Below, piece by piece: positions 32,314 through 44,711 of a DNA stretch of 64,000 nt. This DNA is from Cristatella mucedo (lineage: Eukaryota; Bryozoa; Phylactolaemata; Cristatellidae): positions 82,016-146,015 of the forward strand of contig WPIO01000276.1 of assembly GCA_009760855.2 (NCBI GenBank). The letters are read 5' to 3'. Position numbers and translations under genes: made by a program. Each line of letters opens with the position of its first letter. The stretch's first letter is position 1. A model generated the notes under the pieces. It was not told the origin of the DNA and ran no database searches. It saw only the letters and a program-made list of their open reading frames with translations.

Positions 32314-34483
32314 TAAACAAAAACCACATAGCGGACTGTCAGCCAGTAATTATATGGCAAACTGATAAGTGTCGTATTCAACGTCAGTCTACGTTCTATA
32401 TTACCTATGCTTGTATTTATGAATGCCCGCACATATCCATGCGTGTCCATATACCTGATTACACGCACGTATGTGTGCGTGTTCGTTTATATGAGTATGT
32501 ACATTTTAAGTGTGTGCGTTTTTATTTTCATGTATCAGTCCCTGACACCGTAAAGAGCTTAGGGATCTAAACATGACTGTTATTGTTCGCAGCATGCGAC
32601 TGGTAGGTTAGTTGCCGCACAGTCTGTCGTGACGCCCAGCCTGTACTTGCCGACTGGCAAGTGGTTTGGCTTTTGATATCGTATTTGAACCGCATTTATC
32701 CAACTCTGATACTTGACTTATTTGCTTTTTTGAAACGTATGCAGTTATACGTTGTGACTATCTATTTGCAATAGCTGTTATGTGTGCGAAGATTTTGATT
32801 AGCATAGCTATGGATAAGTCGCTGCCAGCAGGATTCTAGACATTGACTACCTCATATACTAACACTCTGCAGTTATTGTACATTTTGAATATCGTTAGGA
32901 TTGTGGCTTGTCATGTGAGTAGTCATAAGTAGCTATAGCGTTCGCAACTTTTTTTAGAAAAACGAAGACTTACGTTACAAATGTGAGTCTAAAAGGTCGT
33001 CCTTATGCTTTATCATGCTTAGATATCATTTATCTTTACCATACAACTCTGAAAGACATTACGGCATTAGATAGAAGGTAGTATAATGTAATTTTCATCG
33101 TAAAGTTTGAACTAAGACTTCCGATGCTGTAGAGAAATCGAACTCAGCTGCTTTGACCGGCAATCGAAATCCGTTCCGCCCAAGACTTCATTCAATGTTC
33201 AGTTAGTTTAGTTGTAGCAAATAGTGTGGCCAATCGGTCGAAACATTCACTGGAGAGTGCAGCTGTAAACGACAGAAGTAAGTAATCCTTCAGACTTTAG
33301 TTCTGATACGGCGAACCCTAGGACTGCTGGAGAAATGAATTTGTTTCTCCTTGGACTGGCGCTTGTGTGAAACTGTAAGCTGCACATTCGGGCCAGCCAT
33401 ATTTTGTGGTTGCAGCATACTCTTTCTGCTTGCACTAGGAATTAAGGAGCCAACGTGCCGGTATAGTTATCGCTTTGTATTTTAAATGACTATTGTTCGT
33501 CGTGTGGCTACGAAACAGATAGCAAGGAAAAGCAAGCTCGTACAAAGCTCGACCCCAGTCTTCGACATGTAAGGTCTCAATTTCGTAAAAGATACAGTTT
33601 TTGCTAGAAAAGCTGTTGAAGCTGGAAAAATAAGACTCTCCATAGGGCCTTCACGATTGACAGCGGCATAGCTCGAAACGTGAAATAGCAGCATGAGAAT
33701 GTTTACAGTATTCAGCCTGCTGCTATTTTAAGTCAAGCGACCATGCATCGTGTAAGTGTGACGTAAAAATGAACCTTACATGGAGCGATCACTAATCGTA
33801 CAATATAGCTTGTCAGTGTTTCATTTGTTCCCGTATGTTTTGCCTGCTTACCTGCACGTGATGAATGAAGTATGTTTTACTTGCAAGAGCTCCCGGTAGC
33901 CGGTTTCCCTTAACTTGTAATCGTTTGATGGTTCATGCTTTTCTCAAAGAGATACTGTGCATATCGCTTCTTAACCTTGATCTTCAATTAGCTTCCTACG
34001 GGTTGCAAATCTCCATATCGGGATTTATTTTTCTTGTGGTGCTGTAAAGATGACCAATTGATATTAACATCAATTATATCTATGGAATATGTGTGCATAT
34101 GTCGCATGAACCTGGTTAGTATTAGGATAGCTAGCGTCTCAATTACGTTTTTTTCAACCAGTAACTTCGGGATAACCTTTTGTTCGCGAAAAAAAAAAAA
34201 AATCATGTTTATTGCTAGTTCCATGCACTACACTAAGGCTAATTCTAATTCATCAGTTGCAGGCTTTTGTTTAGGTAAATAGCAGCAGTTGCCAGCTTGC
34301 TGAAAGCTACAACGGGATGGTATTCACTAGTCACAAAGTTGAGTTTTTGTATAATATTGTGTTTGTGTACTAGGACGTCATCTTTTTATTGTCATGCCCT
34401 TGGGTTCACAATGATAAGACCGGATCTAACTTTTTCAAAACTTATACCCATGGTGACCGGCTATAGACTTTCTGATTTGTACT

Positions 34484-34712
34484 AGCTAGGTGTTTTCCGT
34501 AAAGAAATGCCGACTAGCACCTAAGGTATTTCTCTAAGAGGATGTAGGACTTTGTAGGCGACAGGTTTGCGATAAGTAGCATTCATGAAGGGTGCATTAC
34601 GTGCTCAGGATAACTCTTTTGAGACGACTTTTGCTTTGCCAGAATTTTGAAGGACATTAATTAGAGAAGCATCAGTGTCATCTGAGGCATATGCTATCAC
34701 ATACTTTGCCTT
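34484..34712 (-). repeat. Right-arm-specific ~220-bp block, copy 2R
   Basis: Counterpart of 17,776-17,999, ending just before the Gln-rich exon acceptor. Confidence 0.7.
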
Positions 34713-34730
34713 CACCTTGTTAAATTTCAG

Positions 34731-35086
34731 CAAAGGCAGTGGCAGCCCCACTTTCAGCAGTTCCCGTATCGCACTCAATCCATGGAGCATCAGCAGAAGG
34801 TCTCTCAAGCGTCCCAGCAACAGCACGTGCTGCTGCAACAATAATTTGTGGAGCAGCAACAGCCACTACTTGGCACTCAGCAGAATGGGCAGTGTCCCTT
34901 GCAACCGCCACAAACTGTGCAGGATTCTCGAGCAATGCCTCAGAACAAGCAGCTTGGTGAACCACCACAACAGCACTCGTTTTGCCAGCAGTCATTCCAG
35001 ATGTCCCACCCACCGTCTCATCAGTAGCCGTGTTGGAGTTCATTACATCGTTGGAGGTGATGGGTAATTACATCTCCTCAGCAGAT
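34731..35086 (+). pseudogene. First recognised Gln-rich exon of arm A gene, copy 2R
   Basis: Same acceptor (ttaaatttcag) and donor region as in 1R. The Gln frame is broken by a TAA replacing a Gln codon near 34,845 and by further stops near 35,025, so this copy cannot encode the full exon. Confidence 0.5.
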
Positions 35087-35097
35087 GTAGTGGCATA

Positions 35098-35560
35098 CAT
35101 AAAGCATGTGTACAGTTCCCATAATGGGATGATTTTGAATGCTCCTAGAGTGATTAGCCAGTATGCTCCGAAAGCCTGGAACTCACTCTCGACCTGCGTC
35201 GCGACATCTCTTGACTGGACGACATTTGAATGGAAACTGAAATTGCAATTATTTAACATAGCATTTAGTGGGCCCTGTGATTCACCCTTTCTGTAGTCAT
35301 GTGTGCTGACATTGTGCTCGTTGCCACTAACCATACTGACATGCTGACCCTGTGCATGTCACCCTTAACTGACCATGTTATTCTTGTTGCTTATTGAGTT
35401 TGCTACCACTAACCATTCGATCGTGCTTCCTTTTCTGAAACTGTAAAGTGCCTAATAAGAGATTAAGTTATGTGAGGGTAGTATATCAAATGCAGTATTA
35501 TTATTATAATAATTATTGAGTTCTTTGAAGGCTCTCAACTGATTTATTTCTATTGTTATT
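35098..35560 (+). mobile_element. Old L2 family I 3' end in arm 2R
   Basis: The best-preserved copy of this old insertion: APKAWNSLSTC and FNIAFSGP are readable before the 3' UTR and ATT-rich tail. Confidence 0.78.
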
Positions 35561-35575
35561 ACCAGTCGTACCAGC

Positions 35576-37019
35576 CGCAGCCACAGCAGATCAGCTCCTA
35601 TGATCAAATGGAGGCGATGTTCCATCAGCTGCAGCAGCAGCAGATCATCTCTGCTCATCATATGCAAGGGATGTCAGATCGACAGGCGATTTGCTTACAC
35701 CATCAGACGCAGGAGATGTTCCAGCCTCAGCCACAGCAACATGGCTTCACCCATCATATGCAGGGGATGTTCCAACCCCAGTCACAGCAACCCGGCTTAC
35801 CCAATCAGATGGAAGGGATGTGGCTGGCAATGCTAGGACAGATGTCAGCCCAGCAGTTGCCACAGGGCTATCAACTATGCCGGGCACAGCTGCAGAATAT
35901 AAGGATTTCTCAGCAGTTAAGATGAGTGATTGAGCCTTACCAGGCACAGCAGCAGCAGACCAGCTCTGCCCAGCAGGTGTGTCAGCCGTCCCTTGCAAAG
36001 CAGCAGCAGCAGGTCAGCTCAGCCCAGCCGTTGCTGCAGGCTAATAATAATAACAATATTGCACTTGATAAAGCGCCCTCAGAGAACTTAATTTCTTTCT
36101 AGGTGCTTTACATTTGCTGCAAAGTGATATGCAATAGAACAGTAAGTAAAATCATGCTTGAAAAACAAACAAAATAAATTACATGGTTAGGGGTTACATG
36201 CACAGGGTCAGCATGCAAATGTGGTTAGTGGCAGCATGCACAGTGTCAGCACGCATAAGGCTAATCAGCTGGACCAGGCTCAGCAAGAGGAGATTAGCTC
36301 AGCCCAGCAGTTGCATGGAATAGAAGAGCAGGCACAGTCTTTCCAATCTGATCAATTGTTGCTTGGACGACAGTACAGGAAAGAACACAGGAAACAGTTG
36401 CTTTCTGATGAGAACCTGAGGGAGGAAACAATAGTGAAGGCATTGGAAAATAATTGGTCGCTGGTGTCGTAGCTGCGAAACCTGCAATGGAAGCACGCTA
36501 CCGACAGAATAAACCGTCGAAAGCACGCTTATTGTCAGCTTTTAAAACTTGACAACTTTGAAACTGAGCTAACAAAGCTAGCTAAGAAGTGTGATAGCGA
36601 CGTTGTGAGCCAATTTGCAAACGAGCTTTAGGAGCTGGCTGGTCTGGTTTGTCAAATTGAAGAGCAGCTGAGGCAAGGTATCAGGGGGCGGCAGTGTGCT
36701 CTGCCAAAGAAACCCGAACTCCATCTTTAGGAGTGTAAGGCAGTCGAGAGGCTGGCGAGGTCACTGGAGATAACCCATTACACGACAGTGCCAATAGCAG
36801 GTGCTCATGTGCTGCTGGCATAGCGTTTGAGAAGCGACCAGTCGTCGATACCATCGATCGAGGTTGCCTCTTGCAGCTGATGGCTGTACTCGGCCGACGA
36901 CTCGTACGAGCTCTCCCAGGTCAGGCACGGTGGAACTGCAGTGCAACAATCGACTGAAGCGGTTGTTTCTGTAAATGGGCCAAGGTCCTGCTTCGACGTG
37001 GCCCAGATCAGCTCCGAAG
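35576..37019 (+). pseudogene. Gln-rich / coiled-coil exon of arm A gene, copy 2R
   Basis: The acceptor accag precedes SYQPQPQQIS. The Gln-rich frame is open to about 35,925 (MFHQLQQQQ, MFQPQPQQHG, MFQPQSQQPGL). A family I L2 end is inserted at 36,046-36,257. The helical part resumes at about 36,260 (NQLDQAQQEEISSAQQLHG, then RKEHRKQLL) with stops near 36,470 and 36,630. The donor is GAAG/GTCAGT. The L2 insertion and multiple stops make this a pseudogene. Confidence 0.55.
36046..36257 (-). mobile_element. Short L2 family I insertion with 8-bp target-site duplication
   Basis: About 212 bp of 3' UTR plus an ATT tail, inserted in reverse into the Gln-rich exon. Direct repeats AGGCTAAT flank it at 36,038-36,045 and 36,258-36,265. 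No other arm has it, so it is younger than the arm duplication. Confidence 0.92.
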
Positions 37020-37651
37020 GTCAGTAGCAGTGGTGGCATACTTGCCGAGTGTCTTGAACCATTGCCGCCCATGTAGCGAACCCTTTGCTTCTTAGGGATC
37101 TGAAGCGGTTGCCTGCAAATCTTCGCACCGAGGGCGGTCAAAAAGTTCCCACGCTGGTGCTTGACAAGAATGAATTCGTTATATGTAACCCATTTTATTA
37201 TTCTACCTCGGTTTACCTTATATATTGTAGTATTGCTAACAATAGGTTAGCTCATGTAGCGGATTAAGACGACTTTGTGCATGTGCTGTAGAACTCAGCT
37301 GTAAAGCATTTGGATCGATGCACAGTTTGCAGAGTGTACTTTTAAATGTCTGCAGCACATAAATTCATAAATAATTTTTTGGTGTGGTCACAAATCTCCG
37401 AAGAAATCTGTCGTAAAAGTGAGCTACACGCCTTGACGAGGCACAGATAAAAAGCAGCTGAACAGATTTATTTGCTGAAGGCACCATATTTAAGATTTCC
37501 TACTCTCGTGCACTCTTGTTGTCTATATATGTACACGTGCTTGCTCAAGCGTGTTGCATTTGTCTTAAACCTCTCAGCTACGAAGAAGAGGCTTTTGCTA
37601 GGATACTCCAATTAATTTATTGAGATGAGTGGTAAGTTTCTTCAATATCAG

Positions 37652-37769
37652 GGTCGCTACCTGGAATGGCAACTTTTGTCAGACCTCTGCCGAGGACCCC
37701 TCATACGGCTCGTCAGCTGTATTGAACCTGGCAAGCTATGTCGGATATTCCAGTACAGCACTCTAGCAG
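37652..37769 (+). pseudogene. Internal Cys-exon of arm A gene, copy 2R
   Basis: Bounded by a caatatcag acceptor and a GCAG/GTGACA donor. Relative to 1R the Cys cluster is degraded (CRIFQY for CRMCRC). The 61-bp intron 37,770-37,830 ends ttttttcaag. Confidence 0.5.
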
Positions 37770-37830
37770 GTGACATACGTGCAAAGGCAGCTTGTAAATA
37801 AATCGATGCCGAGTTCAGTTTTTTTTCAAG

Positions 37831-37988
37831 CGCTAATGCTTGGGCATAATCGCGTCGCTTCCTTTCCAGATGAACCTTACACTAGTGAGACAAAGCTGTC
37901 ACCATCTGCCGGCCGCTCGACTGTTACAGCTAGGAGTGGTAAAGCTGTTTTGATCAACGAAGAGGGGCCAGTCAAGGAGGCTGCTTGA
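37831..37988 (+). pseudogene. Last exon of arm A gene, copy 2R
   Basis: Open from LMLGHNRVASFPDEPYT to a TGA at 37,986, with the ending EEGPVKEAA caused by a frame change relative to copy 1R. The core PDEPYT.ET is conserved. Confidence 0.45.
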
Positions 37989-39000
37989 TGTATTTTGTTG
38001 CTGTTCACTGAATCTATCTCCATAGTAACTTTGGTAACTGAAGTAAGGTCGTCCATCGGCGCATGCCTTCGAGGCCTATATATGCTGCTCGTGCTGGCTG
38101 AAGTCAAAGCCTGTGGCACTTAAGCCTCGACCTTGTGACACTTAAGCCTTGACCTTGGAGAAGGAACACATGCCTGCCACTGGGAACCAATACGTCAGCT
38201 ACTCAGGCACTATGCCTCAACGTTGTAGTGCAATCTTGAGCAGCGATGAAAGGTGGGTGCTTTTTCATTCAGCTGCAATCTTTGTTACTGTAGGGTAGTC
38301 ACTACCAACGACACGTCCGAAGTGTCCAAGGATGCGTAGAGCGATCCGCCGATACGGCTACTGGTGTCATTCGACTGCTGCTACCAAAGCAGAACAGAAG
38401 AGCTGCAGGTGCTGCATGTAGTCCGACTCGGTATCAATCGACTATCGCTGTTCAAGAGGGCTTCTAGAAGGCAAGAGACAAAGACAACTTGAATTTTCAT
38501 TACAGTTGATCAATAGCATCATAAAGCTGGTCGATTGCGAGTTCTGTGTTCCGAGCTGCTCGGGAAAAGCAGGTGTCGAGTTGTCTTTTGCCGAAAGGTC
38601 CCCGCAGGCGTGGTCTACCTTGAGTTGAACTATGCTGTTCAACTATGCGTTCAGTATTAATTCGATCGAGTTGGTGTAAATTCAGATGCTGAATCCTACT
38701 TCGTGCTGCAGCTCAACATACGGGCACTAAACACCTCACTCTCCCACACCTCCACAACATACGGGTAAGACCAGGCTGCTGCGACTTTGACGACTTCACA
38801 ATAGCAGCTGCAGTTTCGATTCGCACACCAGAGAGCCAGCTGATGACCACTACCAACAGTTTAATACGACGAATGGAGCCGAAGGGTTCACGGCTCCCTT
38901 AGGCTCCTACTCCCACTCGACTCTCTTGACCCATGTTGATGTTTCCTTCTCCCCACTCTTTCCCAACCACAACTCATCCGTAGGTTGGCAGGAGCACAAA

Positions 39001-39070
39001 GCCGTGATGGCACACTAGGCAATGAGGTTACTTTCATGACCTTGGAAAGGTCGTAGGTTTGGTTCCTGCA
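39001..39070 (+). repeat. tRNA-derived SINE head in arm 2R (degraded B box)
   Basis: Starts GCCGTGATGGCACACTAGG like the others, but the B box reads GGTTTGGTTCC and the central stem is disrupted. Confidence 0.6.
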
Positions 39071-39347
39071 GTGGGCAATTCTTTATCGCCACTGCAATTG
39101 GTGGTGATAGCCATAAAGGCTCCTTTGTCGCAATACAAAGAGAGGCTGGTTAATCAACTAGGATTTATTTATTTGATGCCGACCTGTGGATAAACCACAG
39201 ACGTCTGACCACAGCTGACCACAGGCCTGTCCCAATGCCACAGCCACCAGCTGTTTGACCCTGGGGTGGTTTAGGGCACTTATCGGTGTGCCTGCACTGG
39301 CAGCGAGCCGGCAAACCCAGTGTCTATGATCAAATCGTGCATACTCT

Positions 39348-42147
39348 TTTGAATCAATTGTCCTGGTCTCACCCGAAAACCAGCTACCGATAGTGGCAGT
39401 AGTCTATCGCCCACCAGGTACCAAATCCTCCTTTATCTCAGATTTCTCCGATCTCATTTCGATTCTGTGTGCAAGAAATCGATCCTTCCTCGTTATGGGT
39501 GATTTCAACGTTCACTTTGATAACTTATCTGACGCTTTCAGCACCGAATTTCGTACATTGACAGACTCATTATCTCTTGTGGCTCATGTGCATGGCCCTA
39601 CCCACATCAAGGGTCACACACTCGACCAAATTTTCTCATATAACTGCACTTTGTCATCACCAGTTATCACCAAATCCTGCTTATCTGACCACATGCAGAT
39701 CTCATTCAATCTACAGTGTGTGCCCACATTCTCCTCTAAAATAACCTGTGAATCGCGAAACCTCAAGACCCTTGACATCGATGCTGTCCGTGCGAGCATA
39801 TCTGCTTCACCTTTGCTGCTCAGTCCTCCCTCCGATCTGTCATCACTGGTAGATTGCTACAACACGACACTAGCTGACACGCTCGACGAGTTTGCACCTC
39901 TGACAAAGCGCACTGTGCTCCCCCGCCCAGACGGCCTATGGTTTACCACAGACATTAAACTAGCCAAGTCTACTAAACGAAAGCTTGAAAAGGCATACAA
40001 AAGATCCGGACTAACTGTCCATCGACAGGCATATGAAGACTACTGTAGGTCGTACCAATCGATCCTAGCAAAGGCTAAGTCTAGCATCTATAGAAACATT
40101 GTTGAATCACAGATGCACAATCCAAAAATGCTGATGTCGACAATAAAGCATCTCCTCAACCGTTCCCAGGTTAGCTCCTTACCTGATGATCCTTGTGATG
40201 ATCTAGCCGATCGCTTCTCTCGATTCTTTGTGCAGAAGATAGACAAAATCAGGGAATCCATCCCTGCGATGACAACCTTCCCACTAGAATGCTGTTCCTC
40301 GGTTCCTGGCTGCGCCTCAATGTCTGCATTCAAACAGGTCACCAGTGACATAGTCCTAGTGCTCGTATCTCAATCAAAGAAGACAACAAGTCCACTGGAC
40401 CCTATTCCCACTGTCCTGCTCCTACGTTGCATTGATCTGCTGCTGCCATGCATAACCAACATCATTAATATGTCATTAGCCTCAGGTCAGGTCCCAGCAC
40501 CTTTCAACAAATCTGTAGTCAGGCCACTTCTCAAGAAAGCTACACTAGACCAAGAGAACTTAAGCAACTACCACCCAGTCTCCCTTCTACCATTCCTATC
40601 AAAGACACTGGAACGGGTCGCGGCAGACCAGCTGAACTCGTATATCGAAACCTCACACCTTGCTAGTAAGTTCCAGTCTGGCTTTAGAGCTAATCACTCC
40701 ACAGAGTCAGCATTGCTTCGGGTATACAACGACCTATTTAGGAATGCAGACATGGGTAGAGTGTCTCTTCTTGTTTTGCTCGATCTTTCGGCAGCTTTTG
40801 ATACCATCGATCACAAAGTACTTCTAGAGTGCCTCTCATCTCGCCTGGGCATCACTGGCACTGCTCTGCAGTGGTTCAGGTCCTATCTCAGTGGGAGACT
40901 CCAGAGTGTTGACGTGAATGGACAAAGATCATCTGAAGTACCTCTAAAATATGGAGTACCTCTGGGCTCTGTGCTAGGTCCGGTCCTTTTCACCGTTTAT
41001 ACTCTCCCTCTCGCTGATGTGATTGCCAAGCACAATCTAGGCTTTCACTTCTATGCGGATGACACTCAGTTGTACCTTTGCTTTGATCCCTCCCAGCCTT
41101 CGAGCACCTCAAATTCTCTCAACTACCTTGCTGCATGCATTGATGACATCCGATCATGGATGGCAGCAAATTTTCTAAAACTAAACGATGATAAAACTAA
41201 CTTACTAGTTATGGGCAAACCTAGTGTTATTCAGAAATTGGAAAGGCTGACTTTCAAAATTGGCTCTGCCAGCATATCTCCAGTTGCATCAGCTCGAAAT
41301 CTAGGTGTCATATTCCAAAGCGACCTCTCGTTAGACGACCACATCAACTCCACAGTCAAATCAGCCTATTTTCAGCTTAATAACATTGCTAAAATCAGGG
41401 CTTGTTTAGATAAGGATACCACGTCCAAGTTGGTCCATGCATTCGTGACATCTCGTCTCGACTTCTGCAACTCACTGCTTACTGGCCTACCAGCATGTGC
41501 GATCAGGCGATTGCAGCTGGTGCAAAACTCTGCAGCTAAGCTTGTCTGTCGTGAGCGTCGCAGTTGCCACATTACTCCACTTCTCGCCGACCTGCACTGG
41601 TTACCAGTCAAGCAACGGATTGACTTCAAGGTTTTGTCGCTCACTTTTAGGTCTCTTCATTCTATGGCTCCAGCCTATCTTTCAGAGATACTACCCCATC
41701 AGGCAAAGCATCGTACCACTCGCTTTTCGGAATCCAACAGTCTAGAAATACCTCGTACAAACCTTAAATCCTTTGGAGACCGTGCATTTAGCTCGTATGC
41801 TCCCACAGCCTGGAACTCCCTCCCGACCTGCATCAGAACATCCCCTGACCTGACCACATTTAAAAGAAACTTAAAAACATACCTATTTAGGACAGCATTT
41901 AGTGGGTCCTTGTGATTCGTCCTCGATGTGCTTATGCGTGCTGACACTGTGGATGCTGCCACTAACCACATTTGCATGCTGACCCAGTGCATGTAACCCC
42001 TAACCATGTTATTCATTTTGTTTGTTTTTCAAGCATGATTTTACTTACTATTCTATTGCGTATCACTTTGCAGCAAATGTAAAGCGCCTAGAAAGAGATT
42101 AAGTTCTCTGAGGGCGCTTTATCAAGTGCAATATTATTATTATTATT
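39348..42147 (+). mobile_element. L2-like family I retrotransposon, 5' truncated, ORF intact
   Basis: The element begins inside the endonuclease domain (homology to the copy at 8,983-12,131 starts at tcttttgaatc) and ends in (ATT)n at about 42,130-42,147. It splits the outer end of arm 2R: the arm sequence before 39,340 continues at 42,150. Flanks share only a short CATA, so a target-site duplication is uncertain. It is the youngest-looking full-reading copy in the window. Confidence 0.92.
39393..41915 (+). CDS. Endonuclease (C-terminal half) plus reverse transcriptase of L2 family I
   Basis: 840 codons without a stop. Residues about 1-150 are the C-terminal half of an APE-type endonuclease: GDFNVH at 36-41, HTLDQIFS around 75-82, and SDH at 98-100. 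The RT follows, with HSTESALLRV, LLDLSAAFDTIDH (catalytic Asp 470), and HFYADDTQLY (YADD at 554-557). It ends with the conserved WLPVKQRIDFKV and SYAPTAWNSLP region. The GVPQGSVLGP motif reads GVPLGSVLGP (Leu 524 for Gln), a conserved RT position, so activity is doubtful. The N-terminal endonuclease half is missing and there is no ORF1, so it is a dead-on-arrival copy. The first Met is only where the open frame begins. Confidence 0.9.
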   Translation: MAVVYRPPGTKSSFISDFSDLISILCARNRSFLVMGDFNVHFDNLSDAFSTEFRTLTDSLSLVAHVHGPTHIKGHTLDQIFSYNCTLSSPVITKSCLSDHMQISFNLQCVPTFSSKITCESRNLKTLDIDAVRASISASPLLLSPPSDLSSLVDCYNTTLADTLDEFAPLTKRTVLPRPDGLWFTTDIKLAKSTKRKLEKAYKRSGLTVHRQAYEDYCRSYQSILAKAKSSIYRNIVESQMHNPKMLMSTIKHLLNRSQVSSLPDDPCDDLADRFSRFFVQKIDKIRESIPAMTTFPLECCSSVPGCASMSAFKQVTSDIVLVLVSQSKKTTSPLDPIPTVLLLRCIDLLLPCITNIINMSLASGQVPAPFNKSVVRPLLKKATLDQENLSNYHPVSLLPFLSKTLERVAADQLNSYIETSHLASKFQSGFRANHSTESALLRVYNDLFRNADMGRVSLLVLLDLSAAFDTIDHKVLLECLSSRLGITGTALQWFRSYLSGRLQSVDVNGQRSSEVPLKYGVPLGSVLGPVLFTVYTLPLADVIAKHNLGFHFYADDTQLYLCFDPSQPSSTSNSLNYLAACIDDIRSWMAANFLKLNDDKTNLLVMGKPSVIQKLERLTFKIGSASISPVASARNLGVIFQSDLSLDDHINSTVKSAYFQLNNIAKIRACLDKDTTSKLVHAFVTSRLDFCNSLLTGLPACAIRRLQLVQNSAAKLVCRERRSCHITPLLADLHWLPVKQRIDFKVLSLTFRSLHSMAPAYLSEILPHQAKHRTTRFSESNSLEIPRTNLKSFGDRAFSSYAPTAWNSLPTCIRTSPDLTTFKRNLKTYLFRTAFSGSL

Positions 42148-42619
42148 ATACATAGAAACAAAAACTACAACTGATACAACTTCGGACGGCACCTTGAAGT
42201 ACTACCTACCATGACCTCACACGAGTAATGGCTGAGGACTTCTCTGCCCTAACAACAAATGTGGCATCGTCTATGCATAGATTTAGCAAAATTTCGGCTA
42301 CATATAATGGGCACAGTGTCCATAGCAGCTAATTCGGCTCGTTATATCATCTTTGGCACAGAGCCACCTCACTCTCTTTCCATCCTGCTACAGGAGCTAT
42401 GCACATAGACGAAAGTGTGAAGGCTATATACACAAACGAGGGCTTATCAGCTAGCTCTAACGGCTACCGCCAGGCCACTGCCAGGATTTAGTCGTTAGGG
42501 GACTAGTGTTACGTACGACACGTAGGGGTCCGAGAAAGAGTTGTGTAAAAGCTTCGACCTCAAGCCCACATCCTGAAAGCACTCACTAAAATTAAACGAC
42601 CCACCACTGTTGTTTAATG

Positions 42620-43555
42620 TATTGTATCACCATCTGTAACTCCACAAAGTCATAAAGACCACGTGGGTGTTAGGCAAGAGAGTTTTGTATAACCCACTCT
42701 TAGCCTTAGAGGCTTTAGCTACTCATATGGTACCCAACAGACTTTGTTTCACGCAACAAAGAGAAAGTGTGAAAGATAGCAGAGTCAGTAGAGCAGTTGA
42801 GGTAGTGAGTAGCATAGAAGTAGCAGCTCAGAACCGCTGAAAAAGATGTGCCATAGTTGGCAGTAGGAGAGTAGTTGTCGTTGTGTAAGAATTGTGGAAG
42901 CGAGTTCCACAGTCTAGAACCTGCAGAGCTAGAGCTTTTGTCGCCAACCGTCTTTAAGCAGAGGAATGGGACAGCTAATTTATTGTACACACAGGACCTG
43001 AGGGCACCAACAGGCTGAAACTGACGCAGCAGTTCAGCGAGGTACGAAGGAGCCAAGCCGTGGAGGGCCTTGGGGTTCAGCAGAAGAACTTTGCTCTGTA
43101 TTCTTTGCTCAACCGGCCACCATCCTAGCTCTTTCATTAAAGGAGACACGCGTTCAAACCGGTGGGACTTGAGGACCAGCCTTGCAGACATATTCATAGT
43201 TCGCTATAGTGGCATAATAGCTTCCTTTGGCAGCCCATGCAAAAGGGAATTACAATAATCAAGCCGAGAAAGAACTAAAGAACTAGTTAAATTTTTTACA
43301 CGCTACTGTGGGTAGCGGCTCCTAATCTTGGACAGGGATCGGCTGTGATGGCTAGCTGTAGAGGCAGTCTTCTGAATGAAGCTTTTGAAATTGAGTCAGC
43401 TGTCGATGACGACACCTGAATTTCGAGCAAGTGGTGAAGGTGGCACAATAGCATCACCTGCTAGAAGAGCAGATGGAAAAGGCCGTAGAGAAGACAGCGC
43501 TTTCGATTTAAACGCTGGCGAATGTGCTTGTAGGAGTGTTTCCACGGACAATGCT
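42620..43555 (-). mobile_element. L2-like family II 3' end in inverted segment B
   Basis: Minus-strand ORF 43,197-42,715 covers the RT C-terminus (HGLAPSYLAELL, AGSRLWNSLPQF) and the remaining 3' end. Counterpart of 22,875-23,755. Confidence 0.85.
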
Positions 43556-44711
43556 CCCTAATCGCGAATGGTCACTTTTACGTTTACAGTCACTGAAGCT
43601 CACGACATCAAGCCTTGCTGCCTCATCTTGCATCGACTCTAAAAGCCTGATATTTCCGACCGATCGAGTTCAATATCATGAACATAACAGTTTTCATCAG
43701 GGCGCTTGCCGAAACCTGTTTGGTAGGTCATATAGTCACGTTTCACGAAGGTGATGATCCCCCTCTTCTCTCCCGATACGATCTGACGTTCAGTAAGTTT
43801 GCTGTACGACACCTGAACCTCGTGCATGGGCTGGCAACTGACAGTGCTATTTATAGCGAACTCTTGAAATAATACGTTACCTAAGTCAGGTTTCAGCCAT
43901 CAATACCGACTTTTGCTATGCCATTGAAGTTAATGGAAGTTTAATCTCTTCCGACATTTGATAACTTGGATCAATTAACTTGGACGCACTTTTCGCACGA
44001 CAAGATGAATGGCGTAGCTGCCGGACCTGGAGTAGCAGATTGACTTAGGTTGAAATCTAGAGAACATCTTTGGAAACAACATTACAAGAGAGCTGAAATA
44101 CGGGAAACTTGTGATAAAGTTCAACGAAAGCTGCTGCAAAATTACTGATGGAACGAAATTACAAGTCAACTGGAGAAACTTGAAAATTAACGCTTATACA
44201 TCCATGAATATCATTGACGCTCCTTTACAGAGTACTAGCCCTGCTTGTAATTAAGCGAAGCACGATATCATAGATAACATTAAGGAACTTTTGCTTGCTC
44301 ATGAATCCAGCTAATTAGTATTTCCAAACGATAGTGGCAATCAAAATAATGCATGCAATCCCTGACGTGCCCTCTGACCCGTAAACTAAACAAGACAGTT
44401 TTATCTATGAAAAACAAAGCCAGTAAGCTGAGTGAATACTTGATAATTGTAATACATTTGTATCGCTCACTCAGAGACCTTAATCACTTTCTCTGCATTT
44501 CACGGATGCTGTAGAGAAAGCATGATCGAATGATTAGAGTTGAATGCACACAACTCTTGAAGGCTACTGCAGCTCCCGCGAAAGCGAATCTAACGACGTA
44601 TCTTGCACACAGAAGCATGGACGTAAGCTGTAAAAAGAATTAAACTTTATTCGTCTTAAAGCGTACATATATGAGAGCTTGACGAATCACCAGAGTTGGC
44701 CGAAGGCACAC

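Larger units (their letters stand above)
30970..39340 (-). repeat. Arm A, copy 2R (right arm of palindrome 2), interrupted
   Basis: Homology to arm 1R resumes at 30,977-31,055, is replaced by an LTR-element fragment to about 32,313, and continues from about 32,400 to 39,340. The outermost part matches the inverse of 24,215-24,320. The right-arm ~220-bp block is at 34,484-34,712. No gene is apparent in 32,400-34,480. Confidence 0.88.
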
